A DNA stretch of 64,000 nucleotides from Thinopyrum elongatum. Taxonomy: Eukaryota > Streptophyta > Magnoliopsida > Poales > Poaceae. The position numbers were made by a program, and so were the translations under genes. Shown here piece after piece: positions 22,770-33,893 of the stretch (position 1 is the stretch's first letter; each line of letters opens with the position of its first letter). The DNA lies in contig CM022301.1 in NCBI GenBank assembly GCA_011799875.1, positions 218,184,296 to 218,248,295 on the forward strand, read 5' to 3'. A model generated the notes under the pieces. That model was not told the origin of the DNA. It searched no databases and worked only from the letters and a program-made list of their open reading frames with translations.

Positions 22770-23676
22770 TGTCATGGGAAACCATGGCCACCTATGGGGC
22801 CATGAACCCCTTTTGGTTCGGCGGGGGGATGGGCACGTTCACCACGCAGCACGACAGAGATCACAGGGCAGTCTTTACCCAGGTTCGGGCCGCCGTGAGG
22901 CGTAAAACCCTACTCCTGCTTTGGTGGATTGATGGTGGATAATGGTGGTGAACGTAGCACACTCGCCCGGCAAGGTCGCTCCTGGGGGCGAGAGTGGCTA
23001 TGTGTGTATGGATATGCGAGGGTCCAACCCTTTCTACGGTCGCCATGGGCCTCCTTTTATAGATTAAGGGGTCACCACAGTGGCAAATCAGTCTTTACAT
23101 ACTGATTAGATAGCTAGCAGTGCTATCATATCTAACTCTGCAGGCTGACAGAGCGCATTAAATGCGCCGCTCAGTGTCACATCACAGCTCGCCCGGCAGG
23201 CCCTGCCGGGCTGTTTTGCCAGCTTTGCGCCTGCTCGCTTGACACGTCTCAGGACAGGTGTCATATGGAGGTGTTTGCTGTAGGAAGTGGCTGCCATGTG
23301 GCAGAAAGCAGCCACTTAGTCACCTTGGAGCTCGACACCGCTTTGATTACTGACTTGCGTCGCTTGTGAGGTGGAGCGGTGGAGTGGCTTGCCTCCGCCA
23401 GCCCCGGCAGGCCTGCCGGGATGATCTGGAGCTTGCTTCCGGGGCAAAACCCAACCCTGTCAGGCTCGCCTGCCCGGCAAGGTAGGTCCTTCCCTTGGCG
23501 ATGCCTCGTTCCTATGGCTCACCTTGGCCTTCTCGACTTGCATTTGGATCCTTCAAAGGAATTGATCCTCCTTGTTTGGTCTGATCTTGGTCTTATAATC
23601 TTGTCTTCGAGCCTGTTGGCTTGCCGTTCGTGCACAGTCAAGGGAAAACATATACCCCTGTCTGTGTTCCCTGACA
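22770..23676 (-). repeat. 5' LTR of element B
   Basis: On the plus strand it begins TGTCATGGG and ends CCCTGACA. It matches the 3' LTR closely, with small indels near 22844 (loss of GAGTGGAGAAGC relative to 16391). Confidence 0.88.
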
Positions 23677-23782
23677 CGAGACTCGCTCTTCTTCTTATGA
23701 TGGTGAGCCTTTGCCATGGAAACCAGAAGATAAGATCGCTACTACCTCATCTACACCACCACCACTTTCTTCATCACCATAG
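23677..23782 (+). pseudogene. Second ORF of element A, 3' part
   Basis: The end of the small ORF resumes after element B: a Ser/Pro-rich tail ending PPPLSSSP before the TAG at 23780. The phase matches the 5' part at 15896-16313 when one copy of the target duplication is ignored. Confidence 0.7.
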
Positions 23783-23825
23783 AAGACTTGAGTTCATGGT
23801 ATGGGCACTCCCCTTGGCTTGTGCC

Positions 23826-23847
23826 AAGCTTGGGGGAGGTGCCCCGG
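23826..23847 (+). other. Internal polypurine-tract-like motif of element A
   Basis: AAGCTTGGGGGAGGTGCCCC is nearly the same as A's terminal tract AAGCTTAGGGGAGT (35461-35474). It lies just after the second ORF. Confidence 0.65.
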
Positions 23848-24712
23848 TATCGTATCACCACCACTATCTTTGCTTTTATCTGTTTTTAGTTTGATCCCTA
23901 GCTATCTTTTGATCTAGTTGAATAAAAGTTTAGTTTCATCCTTTCTTTTCGAGTGTTTTCTTAGTGATCTATCTATGTAATCGTGTGTGAGATATATAAT
24001 AAAGTTAGTTCAAGTTTTGCTTTCTTTATTTTCATGTACAATAGAAAGAAAGGAAATAAATGAAAAGATAATATGCTAATCTTATGGTAAGTACTGACAT
24101 CACATAAGGAAAAGTATAAGTGGCAAAATTTGTTGGAGATTGACAAACATAGCATTGGTCAATGATGCAACTCATGAAAGAATTAATAAGGGAAGAGAAG
24201 ATTCACATGCAAATACACTATCTTGGACATCTTTTATGATTGTGAGCCCCCATTAAATATTTTGTGTCAAAATAGTTGACGCTGGACAAGGAAGACAACA
24301 TAATGATTTATGTTTGTTCATATTCACATAGAAGTTATATTGTCATAGATCTTTCACATGTGGTGCTTGCTCAATATCTTTTCCAGCCGAAAATTCCGCA
24401 CTAAGTAGAGATACTACTTGTGCATCCAAAAACCCTTAACCCAAATCTTATTTTGAGAGTCCGCCATACCTACCTATGGATTGAGTAAGATCCTTCAAGT
24501 AAGTTGTCATCGGTGCATTAAGGCAATAAAAATTGCTTCTAAATGTGTTGGATCATTTAGTGTAAGAGAAAATTGAGGGTTGTACGAACTTGTGATGGAA
24601 AAGAATAAAAGCGACAGCCTGCATAATAAAGGTTGCTATCACAAGGGGCAATATAACGTGACGTTCTTTTGCATTAGGGGATTTGGCATGCAAACAAATA
24701 AGCGCATGGAAA

Positions 24713-24745
24713 CCTCTGCTTCCCTCTGCGAAGGGCCTATCTTTT
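24713..24745 (+). other. Shared stem-loop block, element A copy
   Basis: It contains CTGCTTCCCTCTGCGAAGGG then CCTATCT, nearly the same as 4789-4818 and the inverse of 27424-27456. Confidence 0.65.
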
Positions 24746-25305
24746 ATTTTTATGCAGAGTCAAAGTTTTCTCCCCTATTCCTTTTTATTTTTCTCCTTTG
24801 GCAAGCATCATGTGGTGAGGAAAGATCAAGGCACATATACCCAGTTGGATATGAGTAGGCATGAGTTATTATTGTTGACATCACCCTTGAGGTGAATGCA
24901 TTGGGTGGCGAAAACTTTAAGCCCATATCTTTCTATGTGTCTGGTTGAAACTTTTTGTTCATGGGTACGCTGTGAGTGTTAGCAATCATAGAAGACTATA
25001 TGATGGTTGAGTATGTGAACTTGCCTAAAGGCTCCGACACGTGACCCTTCCTGAAAATATGATGAATTGCAGTTGCAAAGTTGACTGAGAACATAATTTG
25101 TTGGTTTTCAATAAGGTTTATGCTTTGTACTTCAATGTTGTGATGAATTGTTACTTGTTCATGAGAAGTTATATGACAGAAGTTATATGATGAAAGTTTT
25201 GTGATAAAAGTTCTATGTTAAAGTTCCTTGCTGTTATAATAATATGCATGATGCTTCTATGTCCGTATTTTGTTTTTATCGACACCTCTCTCTCTAAGCA
25301 TGTGG

Positions 25306-25310
25306 ACATG
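25306..25310. repeat. Target-site duplication of element E, left copy
   Basis: ACATG, repeated at 35416-35420. The flanking element A sequence is colinear across the insertion. Confidence 0.92.
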
Positions 25311-26834
25311 TGATGACCCACAAGTATAGGGGATCTATCGTAGTCCTTTCGATAAGTAAGAGTGTCGAACCCAACGAGGAGCAGAAGGAAATGACAAGCG
25401 GTTTTCAGCAAGGTATTCTCTACAAGCACTGAAACTATCGGTAGCAGATAGTTGTGTGATAAGATAATTCATAACGGGTAACAAGTAACAAAAGTAAACA
25501 AGGTGCAGCAAGGTGGCCCAATCCTTTTTGTAGCAAAGGACAAGCCTGGACAAACTCTTATATAAAGCAAAGCGCTCCCGAGGACACATGGGAATTGTTG
25601 TCAAGTTAGTTTTCATCATGCTCATATGATTCACGTTCGTTACTTTGATAATTTGATATGTGGGTGGACAGGTGCTTGGGTGTTGCCCTTCCTTGGACAA
25701 GCCTCCCACTTATGATTAACCCCTCTCACAAGCATTCGCAACTACGAAAGAAGAATTAAGGTAAACCTAACCATAGCATGAAACATATGGATCCAAATCA
25801 GGCCCTTACGAAGCAACACATAAACCAGGGTTTAAGCTTCTGTCACTCTAGCAACCCATCATCTACTTATTACTTCCCAATGCCTTCCCCTAGGCCCAAA
25901 TCATGGTGAAGTGTCATGTAGTCGATGTTCACATAACACCACTAGAGGAAAGACAACATACATCTCATCAAAATATCGAACGAATACCAAATTCACATGA
26001 TTACTTATAACAAGACTTCTCCCATGTCCTCAGGAACAAACGTAACTACTCACAAAGCATATTCATGTTCATAATCAGAGGAGTATTAATTATCATTAAG
26101 GAACTGAACATATGATCTTCCACCGAATAAACCAACTAGCATCAACTACATGGAGTAATCAACACTACTAGCAACCCACAGGTACCAATCTGAGGTTTTG
26201 AGACAAAGATCGGATACAAGAGATGAACTAGGGTTTGAGAGGAGATGGTGCTGGTGAAGATGTTGATGGAGATTGACCCCCTCTCGATGAGAGGATCGAT
26301 GGTGATGACAATGGCGATGATTTCCCCCTCCCGGAGGGATGTTTCCTCGGCAGAACAGCTCTGCCAGAGCCCTAGATTGGTTCTGCCCAGGTTCCGCCTC
26401 GAGACGGCGGCGCTTCGTCCCGAAAGCTTCCTTATGATTTTTTCCAGGTCAAAACACATCATATAACAGAAGATGGGCGTCGGGGGCCTGCCAGGTGGCC
26501 CACAAGGTCGGGGGGCGCACCCAGGGGGGTAGGGCGCACCCTCCACCCTTGTGGATGGCAGGTGGCCCCCCTCTGGTACTTTCTTCGCCCAATATTTTTT
26601 ATTAAATCCAAAATGACTCTCCGTGAAGTTTCAGGACTTTTGGAGTTGTGTAGAATAGGTCTCTAATATTTGCTCCTTTTCCAGCCCAGAATTCCAGCTG
26701 CCGGCATTCTCCCTCTTAATGTAAACCTTGTAAAATAAGAGAGAAAAGGCATAAGTATTGTGCCATAATGTGTAATAATAGCCCATAATGCAATAAATAT
26801 TGATATAAAAGCATGATGCAAAATGGACGTATCA
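25311..26834 (-). repeat. 3' LTR of element E (1,524 bp)
   Basis: Plus-strand ends are TGATGACCC and ACGTATCA, the inverse of TGATACGT...GGGTCATCA. It matches 33894-35415 closely, with a few visible substitutions (for example CAACGAGG against CAACAAGG). Confidence 0.93.
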
Positions 26835-26848
26835 ACTCCCCCAAGCTT
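26835..26848 (-). other. Polypurine tract of element E
   Basis: AAGCTTGGGGGAGT on the minus strand directly precedes the 3' LTR. Confidence 0.9.
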
Positions 26849-27423
26849 AGTCCTCGCTTGTCCTCAAGCGAAAGCCGATATCGAAAAATATGTCCACATG
26901 TTTAGAGATAGAGGTGTCGATAAAATAAAATACGGACATGGGGGCATCATGATCATCTTTAGAATAGCAACATATATTGGCATATAATTTCTTATGTCAA
27001 AGTAATAATTCATTCACGAGGTAAAGTATGAATCAGAAACTTCATTGAAAACAAACAAACTATGATCTCAGTCATTGAAGCAATTGCAATTTATCATAAC
27101 ATCGGAAAGAGTCAATATAAGAGCTTTTCAGCAAGTCCATATACTCAACTATCATTTAGTCTTTCACAATTGCTAACACTCACGCGATACTTATGGGTTC
27201 AAAGCTTCCATCGGACACAGAGAAAGATAGGGGCTTATAATTTCGCCTCCCAACCTTTTACCTCAAGGGTTATGTCAACAATAATACTTTATGATAACCT
27301 ACATCCGAGGGGATATATATATCTAGATCTCTCCAACACATAGTGCTTGCCAAAGGAAAAAGTGTAAAAAGGAAAGGTGAAGATCACCATGACTCTTGTA
27401 TAAGGGTAGAAGATAAAAGTAAA

Positions 27424-27456
27424 AGATAGGCCCTTCGCAGAGGGAAGCAGAGGTTG
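27424..27456 (-). other. Shared stem-loop block, element E copy
   Basis: The minus strand reads CCTCTGCTTCCCTCTGCGAA then GGGCCTATCT, as in element A (24713-24745). Confidence 0.65.
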
Positions 27457-28328
27457 TCATGCGCTTTTATGGTTGGATGCACAAAATCTTAGTGCAAAAG
27501 AATGTCACTTTATATTGCCGCTTGTGATAAGGACCTTTATTATGCAGTCTGTCGCTTTTATTTCTTCCATATCACAAGTTTGTATAAAGCTTATTTTCTT
27601 CACACTAATAGATCATACATATTTAGAGAGCAATTTTTATTGCTTGCACCGATGACAACTTACTTGAAGGATCTTACTCAATCCATAGGTAGGTATGGTG
27701 GACTCTCATGGCAAAACTGGGTTTAGGGATGTTTGGAAGCACAAGTAGTATCTCTACTTGGTGCAAAGAATTTGGCTAGCATGAGAGGGAAAGGCAAGCT
27801 CAACATGTTGGAGGATCCAAGACAATATAACTTCTATTCGGATATAAGAAAACATAACCCATTATGTTGTCTACCTTGTCCAACATCAACTTCTTAGCAT
27901 GTCATATTTTGATGAGTGCTCACAATTACAAAAGATGTCCAAGATAGTATATTTATATGTGAAGCCTCTCTTTCTTTATTACTTCCTATTAATTGCAACA
28001 ATGACCAAAACTATGTTTGTCAACTCCCAACAAATTTTATTCATCATACTTTTTATATGTGAAGTCATTACTCTCCATAAGAGCAATATATGATCTTTTT
28101 ATTTCTTTTTATTATTTTATTCCCTCAAGATCATAGCAAGAAAACAAAGCCCTCAACTCAAAACTACTCTTTATTATATAACTCACGAACTCGATTACAT
28201 AGATAGAGATCAAAACAAAACTCAAAGCTTGATCATACTAAAACTTTATGCTACTAGATCAAGATATAACCAAAAGGATCGAACTAAGAAAAACGATAAA
28301 AGTAAAGGTGTGATGGTGATACGATACC

Positions 28329-28348
28329 GGGGCACCTCCCCCAAGCTT
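28329..28348 (-). other. Internal polypurine-tract-like motif of element E
   Basis: The minus strand reads AAGCTTGGGGGAGGTGCCCC, identical to the core of the motif in element A, just after the second ORF. Confidence 0.65.
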
Positions 28349-28383
28349 GGCAGTTGCCAAGGGGAGTGCCCATACCCATGTAT

Positions 28384-28761
28384 TTATGTCTCTTTCTTCG
28401 GAGGTGATGATGATGGAGTTGTTGATGAAGTAGTGCCACACATCGAGCGTAGGAGATGCTCCAGTTTACGAATAATGCCCTTGAGTGCGGTGATGTACTC
28501 TTGCAACAGAATATTTTCGCGAGTGAGATATTTATTTTGCACACGCATCAATTCAATAATCTTGAAAGCTTCAATTTCAGTAGGGGTAAGATGATTGTAG
28601 TATGGTTGAAGGAGATCTTCTTCTTCTGCTGCCGAAACTTGATCTTCCGCGGCCTTCTTGATCTTATCACCCTCATTGGTTTCCCCAAGTTCTTCTTTCT
28701 TCATTTCCATCTTCATTAGCCAAGCATCGTCGTCCACATTGTTGAAGGAGGAGGAGGACAT
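28384..28761 (-). CDS. Second ORF of element E (125 aa, coiled-coil-like)
   Basis: The frame from the ATG at 28761 (MSSSSFNNVDDDAWLMKME) to the TAA at 28384-28386 is uninterrupted. It is acidic at first, then has a helical segment (KIIELMRVQNKYLTRENILL) near residues 65-90 and a Ser/Pro-rich tail. An in-frame ATG further upstream would add 13 residues, but the Ser-rich start matches the arrangement in element A. The gene lies between integrase and the internal purine motif. It shares layout but little evident sequence with A's 172-residue version. Whether it is an envelope-position relic or an accessory protein is unknown. Confidence 0.55.
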   Translation of the reverse strand: MSSSSFNNVDDDAWLMKMEMKKEELGETNEGDKIKKAAEDQVSAAEEEDLLQPYYNHLTPTEIEAFKIIELMRVQNKYLTRENILLQEYITALKGIIRKLEHLLRSMCGTTSSTTPSSSPPKKET

Positions 28762-29095
28762 GATGCCTGGCCATGAAAACTCTGGCAGAAAACAACTCAA
28801 AATGAAAACAGAGGATTTTGTCGTGGTACGGTGGTCAAAACCTTCGGGAGATTATATAATGAATTGTTACCGACCAAAAGAAGTATTGTGCAAGAAAACG
28901 GAGTCTGGAGGGCACACGAGGTGGCCACAAGGTCGAGGGCACGCCCAGGGGGGTAGGGTGCGCCCTCCACCCTTGTGGCTGCCTCGTGTCTCTTTCGGAC
29001 TACTTTTAATTTTCCTAATTTTTTAAATATTCCAAAACAGAGAAAAATTATCATTGGAAATGATTTGGAGTTGGTTTACTTACCGTACCACATAC

Positions 29096-32000
29096 CTATT
29101 CCTTTTCGGAGTCTAAAACATTCTGGAAAGTGTCCCTTATGTACTCCTCCGGTGTTACGGTGTCAATTATATTGGTCTCAACATTTATGGGAGTACCTGA
29201 GATATCGGATTTGTGCCTTCGGCGTTGTTGATTTTTATGGCACCGGAACGATAGACCTCCTCGATAATGTAAGGACCCTCCCATTTAGAGAGAAGCTTTC
29301 CTGGAAAAAATCTTAAACGAGTGTTGTATAGCAAAACATGATCACCTACATTAAACTCACGCCTTTGTATCCTTTTGTCATGCCATATTTTAACTTTTTC
29401 TTTAAACAACTTGGCATTCTCATAGGCTTGGGTTCTCCATTCATCAAGTGAGCTAATGTCAAATAACCTCTTCTCACCAGCAAGTTTGAAATCATAATTG
29501 AGCTCTTTAATAGCCCAATATGCCTTATGTTCTAGTTCAAGTGGTAAGTGATATGCCTTTCCATAAACCATTTTATACGGAGACATACCCATAGGGTTTT
29601 TATAAGCAGTTCTATAAGCCCATAATGCATCATCAAGTTTCTTAGACCAATTCTTTCTAGATCTATTAACAGTCTTTTGCAAAATCAATTTAATCTCTCT
29701 ATTGCTCAATTCTACTTGACCACTAGACTGAGGATGATACGGAGATGCAATTCTATGGTTAACATCATACTTAGAAAGCATTTTACGGAAAGCACCATGA
29801 ATAAAGTGTGAACCACCATCAGTCATCAAATATCTAGGAACTCCAAACCTCGGAAAAATGACTTGTTTAAGCATCTTAATAGAAGTGTTATGATCAGCAC
29901 TACTTGTTGGAATAGCTTCTACCCACTTAGTAACGTAATCAACATCAACTAAAATATGTGTATACCCATTAGAGGAAGGAAAAGGTCCCATATAATCAAA
30001 GCCCCAAACATCGAATGGTTCAATAACAAGTGAATAATTCATAGGCATTTCCTGACGTCTACTATTATTGCCAATTCTTTGGCATTCATCACAAGACAAG
30101 ACAAACTTACGAGCATCCTTGAAGAGAGTAGGCCAATAAAAACCAGATTGCAATACCTTGTGTGCAGTTCTATCTCCAGCATGGTGTCCTCCGTAAGACT
30201 CGGAGTGGCACTTGTGTAGGATCTGTTCCTGTTCATGCTCAGGTACACAACGTCTAATAACACCATCTACTCCTTCTTTATAAAGGTGTGGGTCATCCCA
30301 AAAGTAATGTCTTAAATCATAGAAAAACTTTTTCTTTTGCTGGTATGTGAAACTAGGTGGTATAAATTTAGCAACAATGTAATTAGCATAATCAGCATAC
30401 CATGGAGTATTATGAGAAGCATTTATGACAGCTTATTGCTCATCAGGAAAGCTATCATCAATAGGCAGTGGGTCATCAAGAACATTTTTTAACCTAGACA
30501 AGTTGTCTGCAACGGGGTTCTCAGCTCCCTTTCTATCAATAATATGCAAATCAAATTCTTGTAGCAAGAGAACCCATCTAATAAGTCTAGGTTTAGCATC
30601 TTTCTTTTCCATAAGATATTTAATAGCAGCATGATCAGTGTGAACAGTTACTTTGGAATCAACAATATAGGATCTGAACTTATCACAAGCAAAGAAAACT
30701 GCTAGAAATTCTTTTTCAGTAGTAGCATAATTTCTCTGGGCACTGTCTAGAGTTTTACTAGCATAATGAATAACATTCAATTTCTTATCAACTCTTTGCC
30801 CTAGAACAGCCCCAACAGCATAATCACTAGCATCACACATAATTTCAAAGGGTAAATTCCAATCAGGTGGCTGAACAATAGGTGCAGAAATCAAGGCTTT
30901 CTTAAGTATTTCAAATGCTTCTACACAATCATCATCAAAAACAAAAGGAACATCTTTTTGCAAAAGATTAGTGAGAGGCCTAGAAATTTTAGAGAAGTCT
31001 TTAATAAACCTCCTATAGAAACCAGCGTGACCAAGGAAGCTTCTTATACCTTTGATATCTTTAGGACACGGCATCTTTTCAATAGCATCTACTTTAGCTT
31101 TATCAACTTAAATACCTCTTTCAGAAATTTTATGCCCCAAAACAATACCTTCATTAACCATAAAGTGGCACTTCTCCCAATTCAAGACAAGATTAGTTTC
31201 TTCACATCTCTGCAAAACTCGATCAAGGTTGCTTAAGCAATCATCAAAAGAAGTTCCGTAAACGGAGAAATCATCCATGAAAACCTCAAGAATCTTTTCA
31301 CAAAAATCAGAGAACATAGCAGTCATACATCTTTGAAAGGTAGCAGGTGCATTGCATAAACCAAAAGGCATACGTCTATAAGCAAAGGTACCGAAAGGGC
31401 AAGTAAAAGTGGTCTTTCCCTGATCATCCTTTGACACAGGTATTTGAGAAAAACCAGAATAACCATCTAGAAAGCAAAAATGTGTATGTTTGGATAATCT
31501 TTCTAGCATTTGATCAATAAAAGGTAGAGGGTAATGATCTTTTCTAGTAGCTTTATTTAATTTGCGAAAATCAATTACCATTCTGTAACCTGTGACAATT
31601 CTTTGTGGAATCAATTCATTCTTATCATTAGGAACAACAGTAATACCTCCCTTCTTAGGGCCACAATGAACAGGACTTACCCACTGACTATCAGCAATAG
31701 GATAAATTATACCTGCTTCCAGAAGCTTTAGTATTTCATTTCTTACCACTTCTTTCATCTTAGGATTTAACCGTCGTTGGTGATCAACAACTGGTTTAGC
31801 ATCTTTCTCCAATTTAATTTTGTGCTGACATAGAGTGGGAATAATACCCTTAAGGTCATCAAGAGTATATCCAATAGCAGCACGGTGCTTCTTCAGAGTT
31901 TTCAATAATCTCTTTTCTTCATGCTCTGAAAGGTTAGCACTAATAATAACAGGATATATCTTCTTTTCATCGAGATAAGAATATTTCAAAGTATCCGGTA

Positions 32001-33801
32001 ATTGTTTAAGCTCAAACACGGGATCACCCTTAGGTGGAGGAGGATCCCCAAGGATTTCAACAGGCAAATTGTGTTTCAAAATAGGCCCTTGATTAAAGAA
32101 TATTTCATCTATTTCCCTTCTTTCATTCATAAACATATCATTCTCATGGTCTAGCAAATATTGTTCTAAGGGATCAGTAGGAGGCACGGCAATAGAAGCA
32201 AGACCAATAATTTCATCCTTACTAGGCAATTCTTTATCATGGGGTTGTCTACGAAATTTAGAGAAATTAAAATCATGAGACATGTCCCCTAAACCGACAG
32301 TAACAATATCTTTCTCGCAATCTATCTTAGCATTAACAGTATTCAAGAAGGGTCTACCAAATATAATGGGATAAAAGTCATCTTGTGGGGAAGCAAGAAC
32401 AAGAAAATCAGCAGGATATTTTATCTTCCCACACAAGACTTCAACATCTCTAACAATCCAAATTGGTGAAACAGTATCTCTATTGGCAAGCTTAATAGTA
32501 ACATCAATATCTTCTATCTCAGCAGGTGCAATATCATTCATAATTTCTTTATATAAGGAAAAAGGAATTGCACTCACACTAGCACCCACATCACACTAGC
32601 CATGATAACAATGATCTACTATTTTAACTGAAACAACAGGCATGCCAACAATGGGTCTATGTTTATCTTTACTATCGGGTTTAGCAATTCTAGCAGCTTC
32701 ATCACAGAAATAAATAACATGCCCATCAATATTATCAACCAAGAGATCTTTAACCATAGCAATACTAGGTTCAACTTTAATTTGTTCAGGGGGTGTAGGT
32801 GTTCTAGTATAAATCTTATGAACCACTGTTGAAGCTTTAGCATGATCCTTTATTCTAACAGGAAAAGGTGGTTTCTCAATATAAGCAGTAGGAACAATAG
32901 GATCAACATTATAAGTAATAGTTTCTTCTTCAACTTTAATAGGTTCTACTACTTTAACTTCAATGGGAGGATGATATTTAAACCACTTCTCCTGAGGGAG
33001 ATCAACATGAGTAGCAAATGATTCACAGAAAGAAGCTACTATCTTAGAGTCAAGTCCATATTTAGTGCTAAAATCACGAAAAGCATCGGTATCCATAAAA
33101 GATTTAACACAATCAAACTTAAGGTTTATACCTGACTCCTTACCTTCGTCGAGGTCCCAATCTTCAGAGTTGCATTTAATTCTTTCCAATAAATCCCATT
33201 TGAATTCAATATCCTCCTTCATATAAGAACCGGTACAAGAAGTATCGAGCATGGATCGATCATTATGAGAAAGCCGAGCATAAAATTTTTGAATAATAAT
33301 TTCTCTTGGGAGCTCATGATTGGGGCATGAATATAACATTGACTTAAGCCTCCCCCAAGCTTGAGCGATACTTTCTCCTTCACGAGGCCAAAAATTATAT
33401 ATATAATTCCGATCACGATGAACCAAATGCATATGATTAAACTTCTGATGAAATTCCAATTTCAATCGGTTGTAGTTCCATGATCCAATATCATCACATA
33501 GCCTATACCATGTCAATGCCTTCTCCTTCAAAGATAAAGGGAAGACCTTCTTCTTGCCTTCATCCTCGGGCAAACCTGCAAGCTTAAATAATCCACAAAC
33601 TTCATCCACATAGATAAGATGCATATCAGGATGTAGTGTTCCATCTCCTGTGTAAGGATGAGCTAGCAGTTTCTCTATCATACCCGAAGGAATTTCATAA
33701 TAAATATTTTCAGTAGGTGCAGTAGGTTGAGGAGCAACTCTTTGCTCTTCCGGTCGAGGTGAAGATACCCCGAACAAGCCCCTTAAAGGATTATTTTCCA
33801 T
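29096..33801 (-). pseudogene. gag-protease-RT-RNase H-integrase polyprotein of element E
   Basis: One frame runs from the ATG at 33801 for about 1,530 codons. It has in-frame stops at codon 402 (TAG, 32596-32598), codon 898 (TAA, 31108-31110) and codon 1123 (TAA, 30433-30435). A two-base TC duplication near 29207 moves the C-terminus into the frame ending at 29096. Order: Athila gag (WYRLCDD, NFWPREGES); retropepsin DVGASVSAIP at about residue 404; RT with the catalytic FMDD near residue 840; RNase H ([23 protein letters not shown]); integrase with an HHCC finger ([10 protein letters not shown] to CDECQ) and a D, D, E core ([26 protein letters not shown]). All catalytic residues remain, so decay is recent or slight. 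Confidence 0.93.
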
Positions 33802-33864
33802 AGTAATAAGTGACAGTAAATTTTAGCACACTATATAAATGTTTCCTTACCAAAGGCGCTTCAT

Positions 33865-33882
33865 TCCCCGGCAACGGCGCCA
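33865..33882 (-). other. Primer binding site of element E, tRNA-Asp
   Basis: The minus strand reads TGGCGCCGTTGCCGGGGA, 11 bp after the 5' LTR. Confidence 0.9.
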
Positions 33883-33893
33883 GAAAAGAGTCT

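Larger units (their letters stand above)
16314..23676 (-). mobile_element. Element B: pol-less Tat-like LTR retrotransposon carrying an antisense gene
   Basis: Two LTRs of about 910-926 bp (16314-17239 and 22770-23676) flank 5.5 kb. The primer site next to 22770 and the polypurine tract next to 17239 show that the element reads on the minus strand. On that strand I find no gag, protease, RT or integrase. The interior is taken up by a three-exon plus-strand gene (17634-21594), antisense to the element. Tat/Retand-lineage elements are known to carry antisense ORFs between pol and the 3' LTR; here the sense genes appear deleted and the antisense gene kept. LTR sequence is related to element C. 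Confidence 0.8.
23783..25310 (+). other. 3' non-coding region of element A
   Basis: No convincing gene is present. Landmarks are an internal polypurine-like motif (23826-23847), the GTAGAGATACTACTTGTGCATCC phrase near 24412 that also occurs in the first element near 4253, and the shared stem-loop block at 24713-24745. The region ends at the ACATG target duplication of element E (25306-25310). Confidence 0.65.
26849..28383 (-). other. 3' non-coding region of element E
   Basis: This region matches the 3' non-coding part of element A in motif order (CGACACCTCT block, stem-loop block at 27424-27456, internal purine motif at 28329-28348). Short frames on either strand do not look coding. Confidence 0.65.
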
